A DNA stretch of 64,000 bases from NCBI GenBank assembly GCA_022702705.1, contig CM040430.1, positions 12,181,324 through 12,245,323 on the forward strand, read 5' to 3'. Below are positions 58,401 through 64,000 of the stretch, piece after piece (positions within the stretch are counted from its first letter, which is position 1; every line of letters starts with the position of its first letter). Under the pieces are notes generated by a model that made no database searches, was not told the DNA's origin, and worked only from the letters and a program-made list of their open reading frames with translations. Both the position numbers and the translations under genes were made by a program. The DNA comes from Papilionanthe hookeriana x Papilionanthe teres (taxonomy: Eukaryota; Streptophyta; Magnoliopsida; Asparagales; Orchidaceae).

Positions 58401-61400
58401 ATTTCTTCAGTATTGTTGCTCGAGTTCGCTTCTGGTTTCCTTGCTCGATACCACTGCTCCCTATCCGCCTAAAGCTGTGTTGCTGCCCTCATGTCGTCCG
58501 AATCTTTTTGGTTGTTGCTGCGGATGTCCATTCCCGACATCGTCTCTTGACCCCTTTGTGGGCAGAGCCTATTTTATGTGAAACTCCGTTGTCTTCTACT
58601 TGCATTTCCCTGATGCTTTCGAATCCATTCTCTATTCGGTTCTTTATGGAAGAATACCTATTTTCATTGGTGACAAAACTTTCTTATACATTAGATATGA
58701 GTTGCCCCACCTCTTCCTCATTCTTCTCCAAAATGTCTATTTTCTTGATTGCCATTGCTCCCACAAAAATTGTTTATCACAAAAAATGGAATCCTCAGTA
58801 TGTTGAAATGCGGTTGATGATTTTCAACTAGTCTAGATCGCAACTTTCAGTGCTACAAAACTACGATCTAGCAAAGGAGCCTGAAGAAATTATGTTCCTA
58901 AGTAAACCACTGAAAATTCCAAAATATTTGAGTTCGCACTACGGGTCTGTCCGCCACTATCCCGTCGTTGCTTACCAGCTAAGTGAGAAGAAAATCTGAG
59001 AACTCTAATTGTTTGTCCAATACAAAGGGTTTTTTTTTTATAATTTTTTTTAAGGAAAAAAATCCTCTTTTTTTGTTTCCCGAATACTTTTCTATAAGCC
59101 CAGCTCCTGGAAAGGTCAAAGCAAGGGAATTTTCGTTCGACCTTTGGATCTCGTCGAAACTGCGGCCGGTTAGCTGCACGAAACGCCGCCAGAACAAAGC
59201 CCATTCGATGGGCTCCTCAATCTGTGCCTCTTTTGTCAGGATTGTTACCGAAACCGCCGAATCTCTCGACAAAGCATGCCAAACCACTTGCTACAAAAAC
59301 TCCAACAACACATGCCGGATTTGCTGCCGTCGATGCCAAACCTTGCTCCGATCATGAATCTGAGGCTCTAATACAAGTTTGTTATGATCTGAGGCAGGAA
59401 TTAACATTTCATTCCATAGAAAGTAATGTTAGATGTGAATAATTTCCTTATTAATCCAAACAACTCACATAAATACAAAAGATAAACACCTGCAATTCGA
59501 GAGGTAGGCGATCTCTCCCAATTCCTATAATTCAAGATGTAGGAAATCTCTCCCAAGACCTAGACCTAAGGCTCACAACTCAATCTCATGCATGAACCTA
59601 ATCATAAATATAACAAGCCTAGCTATACCCAAAAACAATAATATTAAAAGGCTAAATTGCCCTTAGGCATACAAAAGACAAACTTATCCTTAGACTAACT
59701 AGGTGTACACATAACACTACCACACCAATGTCTTTTATAAATTCAATATATAGAATTGAACCTAAAACTCATTTTCCTCGATGTTGAATATTTGCCATCT
59801 AAGGTGAGTGTAAAGAACATAGTTTAACCTCTTTTCTTTTAGCTCCGTTCATTGTTGGTCTTTATTTTTTTTCTTATTTGTGATCCTTAATTGGTTATTT
59901 GTTCTTCTGCCTTATACTTTAATTTTGAATTCTGCTTAACTTTCATAGTTGTCATATCTAAGAAACTAGATTCAGTACTTTGCAACTAAAAAAATTATAG
60001 AATAAACATTCTTTTTTTGGGGCATTTACATACCTAACACACGATTCTTATGTATTTGCATATCTCACATCTAGACTTCATATTTACACAAAGCACTCAA
60101 ATTTTTAATATCACATAAAAGATAGCACTCTTGCCACTTTTTAAGAGTGAAATCCACTTTTTTATTAATAGGTTAAATATTAAAGTGTTGGGTGTGTAAT
60201 GAAAGTGTAGGTGCGGGATATGTTAATACATAAGAATTTTGTGCTAAGTTTGTAAATTTCCCTCTTTTTCTCATGCTTATCAACTTAAAGTTCTTTGATT
60301 ACTTCATAGGTTTTCTCATGATTTTTGTCAAAAGCATAAAGTTTAATGTTTGATTTCTGCGACATTTCAGCATTGAGATATTCAAGCATAACAAGGAAGA
60401 ACGAATTGCTAGAACATGGGGAACAACTGCCCCTGGGCTACCCTATGTTGAAGAAACCATAACCAATGCTGGCAACTGGCTCATAGGTGGAGACCTGGAG
60501 GTCATAGAGCCAGTCAAATACAATGACGGACTCGATAAATATCGCCTTTCGCCTGCAGAGCTTCGCGAAGAGTTCACAAAGCGCAATGCAGATGCCGTTT
60601 TTGCTTTTCAGCTCCGAAATCCTGTGCATAATGGTCATGCATTGCTCATGACTGATACTCGTAAGCGTCTCTTGGAGATGGGCTATAAAAATCCAATTTT
60701 GTTGCTTCACCCTCTTGGAGGCTACACTAAAGCAGATGATGTACCACTCAGTTGGAGAATGAAGCAGCATGAGAAGGTAGTATCCATGTCTTCCTCCATT
60801 CCTCATATAAAAGGCAATGCCAGAGACACGCAAAGTATTTAAATTAAACAACTTGCCATTTTTTATTTCAATTCCAAAAGTTTGGTTAGGATGGGTTCTA
60901 AAGCTCATGAGTCTGATTTTAGATTAGTGTAATTTTAGTTGCTCTTTTGTCGTGCTTATATCAATGAATTTTATGATTGATCCCAGCCAAATTTGTACCA
61001 AGACATCCTGATGCAATTTCCTTAATTTTACATTGCAAATAATTTTCACCAAAATGCCATTACAGGTGCTTGAGGAAGGTGTGCTTGACCCTGATACTAC
61101 AGTTGTGGCCATCTTCCCCTCTCCCATGCATTATGCTGGGCCAACTGAGGTGCAGTGGCATGCCAAGTCTCGTATTAACGCCGGTGCTAATTTCTACATT
61201 GTTGGTAGAGATCCTGCTGGCATGGGTCATCCCCTTGAGAAACGAGACCTTTATGATCCTGACCATGGGAAGAAGGTACTCAGCATGGCCCCTGGTCTCG
61301 AGAGACTCAACATCCTGCCTTTCAAGGTATGTGAAATCTGAAGCATTTATATAGAAAGACCCGTTGGCAATGTCAACCAATCTGTTTGACGAATTTTTTG

Positions 61401-62582
61401 AGGGGATTCAAACCCTTGGAGAGCTAGGGATAACATAACTTAGTTACACCAGAATTTTCTCAGGCCTCAATTAGTGGCATCTTGATAGGAAATATATTTT
61501 AGAAAGTTTTGATTTTATTTTCACTCATTTCAAAGGTGGAAATAAAATCCTTACATTTGAAAGGATTTTTAAAGTGTTTTTAGAGTTGGAAATCTCTTTT
61601 GATCCCTAATTTGCAGAATCTAATAAAATTCATGATGTTTCAGAACATTTTAAAACTCAACCAGCCAAATAAGCCTTAAAGGTTATTTCTTAATGGGCTT
61701 GTTCTATCGAACTGCCCTTCCAGTAAGGTATGGCTAGTCACGGACATGATCGTTCCATGTTATTTTAAAACCAAAGAGAAAAATGAAACATGATGAACGG
61801 CTTGGTTTGTTATGTCAGCTGAACAGAATTGCCCTAATTCATTTAGGATTTTTGTACCATATCACGCGTTGAAAAATAGTATAAAATCAGGCTCAAAGCC
61901 ACCTTTTATTTTTAAAATTGTATTGCTTTGTTGATCAGCCACTTATTTAAGGCAATTTACGAAATTTAGGAGATATTGTCCTCTTTATGGTAAAATAATT
62001 ATATATTGTTAGCTACTACATGATTCTATTTATTATAATGTCCTGGCAATATTTTTCATGGTATGGAAAAGCCATTTTCCTTTATACACTTACATGAAAC
62101 TGCTACATATTAAGACATGCTGCTAAGCTTTCCATGAATCTCTTCAGGTAGCTGCTTATGATAAAACACAGGGGAAGATGGCTTTCTTCGATCATTCAAG
62201 GCCCCAGGATTTCCTCTTCATCTCTGGCACCAAGGTATTGTAATTAAAATCCTCCCCTATAAATCCTTTTCAGCGAGTTTCAAGTTGATTTGAATCAAGT
62301 GTAAGTGTATGATCTCAATTTGGATCAGATTAGTTTCAAATGAGAATTTTTTGATTCAGCCAATCAAATTTAATTTTAAATGGATTAAAACATGATTTAC
62401 AATCAAGCGGACACTATAATCTAACTTCAAACTCTATTCCGCAGATGAGAAACCTTGCGAAGAACCGTGAGAACCCACCGGATGGCTTCATGTGCCCTGG
62501 CGGATGGAAAGTTCTTGTAGAATACTATGACAGCGTAGCTTCACTCGAGGGGACCAAAGTCCGAGAACCTGTTCCTGCTTGA
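52420..62582 (+). CDS. APS: ATP sulfurylase, plastid type, five exons, 466 residues
   Basis: Catalyses ATP + sulfate to adenosine 5'-phosphosulfate + pyrophosphate, the entry step of sulfate assimilation. Exons: 52420-52928, 60371-60776, 61066-61326, 62148-62234, 62445-62582. All introns are GT...AG and the joined frame is open, 1401 bases. Residues 1 to about 50 ([20 protein letters not shown], then Arg/Ser/Ala-rich) look like a plastid transit peptide. The N-terminal PUA-like domain follows ([31 protein letters not shown]). The catalytic domain has [10 protein letters not shown] (residues 250-259; the QxRN and HxxH ATP-binding motifs), [23 protein letters not shown] (352-357) and FISGTKMR. 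Length fits plant APS (about 460-480). The ATG at 52420 was chosen because it opens the transit peptide; a second Met lies three codons on. Exon 1 is much richer in G+C than the others. Intron 1 is 7.4 kb and full of transposon remains. Confidence 0.95.
52756..52776 (+). promoter_or_regulatory. miR395 target-like site in APS exon 1
   Basis: 21 bases beginning GAGTTCCTCCAAACTC and ending TTCAT pair with the known miR395 with one G:U and about two mismatches, one at the 3' end of the site. miR395 is known to target APS mRNAs at this place in the coding region under sulfur starvation. Recognised from memory of the miRNA; not computed. Confidence 0.7.
52929..57596 (+). other. APS intron 1, first part: A/T-rich, no gene seen
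   Basis: Begins at the GTAAGA donor at 52929. It contains T-rich tracts, a CT-rich simple repeat (55605-55642), A-rich runs and a TGATGG-rich stretch (56884-56943). Short open frames such as 53672-53860 and 55688-55885 show no recognisable domain, and I do not call them. An imperfect tandem duplication lies at 56583-56860. Confidence 0.6.
56583..56860 (+). repeat. Imperfect tandem repeat in APS intron 1 (about three units)
   Basis: CTTTATAATGCTAGAACCTC, CTTTATAATTCTAGAATCTT and TTGTAATACTAGAATCTCC start successive units of unequal length (about 134 and 98 bp). Each is followed by a Leu/Ile-neutral A/T stretch and, in the first two, a TTAATCATGRTG-like word. Confidence 0.6.
57597..57709 (-). 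mobile_element. Remnant of an older minus-strand LTR element (PBS and LTR end)
   Basis: The minus strand reads AATTATATCAGAGCT near 57597-57611, a decayed tRNA-iMet PBS, next to an LTR-like end (plus strand TTGTTAGGGAG at 57612-57622). The LTR runs upward until it is cut by the next element at 57710; its continuation after 59721 is uncertain. Confidence 0.4.
57710..59716 (-). mobile_element. Short non-autonomous LTR retrotransposon in APS intron 1 (minus strand)
   Basis: LTRs at 57710-58041 and 59380-59716 are similar throughout, with ends TGTTA...TAACA, and are flanked by CTATC (57705-57709) and CTACC (59717-59721), a 5-bp duplication with one mismatch. Orientation comes from the PBS: the minus strand reads a decayed tRNA-iMet site (TTGTATTAGAGCCTC, 59375-59361) beside the right LTR. 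A PPT (GGGAGGGGAGTC on the minus strand) lies beside the left LTR. The 1.3-kb interior has no RT or integrase. Minus-strand frames near 58890-59287 may be a decayed gag-like region but show no firm domain. It lies antisense to APS and must be removed with the intron. Confidence 0.75.
60019..60264. mobile_element. Foldback MITE in APS intron 1
   Basis: About 246 bp with long imperfect inverted ends. Left GGGGCATTTACATACCTAAC pairs with right GTTTGTAAATTTCCCTC, and the inner ATTCTTATGTATT (60044-60056) is matched exactly by its reverse complement at 60225-60237. The arms cover roughly 80-90 bp each. T-rich flanks prevent a clear target duplication, so the superfamily is undecided. It lies about 100 bp before the exon 2 acceptor. 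Confidence 0.6.
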
Positions 62583-64000
62583 TACGGCTAAAACCATGGT
62601 TTGGTGGAAACATGTTCAAGTATGGATGTATAATAAGCTCCAAGGAGCAATGAACCTTTATTGGCCACCAAAACTGTTCGTGCTGCTTGTTCAGATTGCC
62701 TGCATTGCAAATTGTACAGAAAGGGAAAAACTCATGCAAAGCTTGTGTTATGCCAAGCATCGCAATTGAAACTTTTTTTTTTCTTTGAAAATATACCTCC
62801 ACTTAGATGTTTGGATTTTCTTTTCAATTATGATGGTTTTGGGGGTTGGGTTATATATTTGTTAGGTAGGACGTAGTCCGAATTTTTGTAGATGCATTGA
62901 TATTTCAATATTTATGCTAGGAGTTTTATATATGGAAAAGTTAGCCGTTGAACCCCAAGTGCTCTACTTTGTGATCTTCCTCAAGTAGTGAAAATTTTTT
63001 CAAATCTGCTTGGCTTTTCGACGTAAATTTGTGTTATTCTGTTTACTTCTTTTATTGTTCATCGTATTAATTTCACAACAAGGTGGTTGGTTATTAGGAT
63101 CATTAGTTTCTTTATTGTGCTTATCAAATCTCCCTAGGCCTATTGTGGGCATTACAGCTGGGATAAGGATTGTACACCATGATCCAAGGTCATTCGGACA
63201 AATTCATCGACGAGGGAGCAAATTTAAGCCTGATTCGTGCACGGAGGTCTGAATGAAAATCATTGTCCATTCGAAATCGTCTGGCAGACAAATACCGGCC
63301 GGCCTTGGCCTAAATAAATGCTAGCGTTTAGAAGAAATACTCCAGTCGTGTTCCTTTTAATAAACGTTGGAGAGGCTTAATGGATCTCTTGCATTATGAG
63401 AATCAATACATGCATGAAATAAGGTTTCACAGTATCTGAGTGGATATTCTACACTCCGACATCAAAAATTCTTGTCAACAACAACACAATTGAGAAAGTT
63501 CCTAAGAACTCACAATGCAATCCGCAATCCTATCCTATCGCATTTCCAATCCAAGGAAGAATTAAGAAATTATTCACTACTTATGACAATATCCATCATC
63601 ACAAATATTGTATTAATTAGAGAAACCATACACCAAGTCTTACAAAGAAATCCAAGTAATGCACAAACTTAAATGTACTTTTCTCTTTCTAAATTAGAGC
63701 AACATGATGAAATCAAAAGCAATAATTTTTTTTACCCTTTAATCCTTTCAAACACTCTCCTTTCTTCTCTCAAGAAACACCTTATAGATCTTCCTTTGCC
63801 TTCTCTTTAAGTGCTACACGCTTTAAAATAGCAAAGAAAACCTAAGATCCTTCTTATTTAATGTTTAAATAATTCTCATGATCAAGAAGCTGTTCTAATT
63901 GCCAAAAACTGTTAAATCGTGTGAACTGGTGCCTAGACGCTATTCTGTGGCACCTAGGCTCTGGTCACAACATATGGGCATAGGGCTTCGGGCATACGGT
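62583..64000 (+). other. APS 3' untranslated region and downstream DNA
   Basis: After the stop at 62580-62582 comes A/T-rich sequence with several possible polyadenylation words (for example TATAATAAG near 62628) and no further recognisable gene. An 80-residue open frame with a hydrophobic start (63010-63252) has no known family and I do not call it. Near 63925-63965, words GGTGCCTAGACGC and GGCACCTAGGCTC suggest the edge of another repeat cut by the window. Confidence 0.5.

Noticed and set aside
58170..58831. Plus-strand open frames in APS intron 1
   Set aside because: They are antisense to the interior of the minus-strand LTR element and show no recognisable domain.
63010..63252. 80-residue open frame with a hydrophobic N-terminus downstream of APS
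   Set aside because: No family recognised, no promoter or splice context, and it lies in A/T-rich DNA close to the APS 3' end; chance is the simpler explanation.

Overview
The window is plant nuclear DNA from a large, repeat-rich genome. It holds one host gene, a five-exon plastid-type ATP sulfurylase gene (APS) at 52420-62582 on the + strand. About 51 kb of mostly nested LTR retrotransposons lies upstream of it. I see no bacterial-style operons, rRNA, tRNA or CRISPR. The intron/exon structure, plastid-targeting N-terminus, tRNA-primed LTR elements and a miR395-like site all point to a seed plant; I cannot name the species.

Left part (1-19085). Positions 1-4588 are the 3' end of a very long Ogre/Tat-type LTR. 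It is inserted into a minus-strand Athila-like Ty3/gypsy element (A, 4589-13532: gag, protease, RT, RNase H, integrase and env-position ORF, all broken, plus a 5' LTR). Element A is itself inserted into an ORF of a second, plus-strand Athila-like element (B, 13533-19085: two env-position ORFs and a 3' LTR). The LTRs of A and B, and the regions upstream of their env-position ORFs, carry clusters of a 15-bp palindrome in pairs spaced 21-22 bp, lying upstream of TATA-like boxes.

Middle (19855-51008). A short non-autonomous copia-like, gag/protease-only element has LTRs at 19855-20156 and 50713-51008 and the target duplication AGTAA. It is split by a 27.7-kb Ogre/Tat-lineage element (22031-49730). 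The Ogre element has LTRs of about 7.35 and 7.39 kb, TG...CA ends and a 5-bp target duplication with one mismatch. Its order is LTR, PBS, ORF1-position remnants, gag, protease, RT, RNase H, a second archaeal-type RNase H, integrase, then an AlkB-like 2OG-Fe(II) oxygenase related to plant ALKBH9/ALKBH10 RNA m6A demethylases, an 82-bp tandem array, PPT and LTR. The coding region is broken by many small frameshifts.

Right part. A hAT-like non-autonomous DNA element (51170-51903) sits upstream of the APS promoter. APS makes adenosine 5'-phosphosulfate, the first step of sulfate assimilation. Its first intron (7.4 kb) has collected an LTR element (57710-59716), the remains of an older one and a foldback MITE (60019-60264).

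The strongest candidate for something new is the AlkB/ALKBH-like gene inside the Ogre element. Next come the helically phased palindrome pairs shared by the LTR promoter and the regions before the env-position ORFs, and the duplicated LTR-end/PBS junction found independently in the Athila-like and Ogre LTRs.
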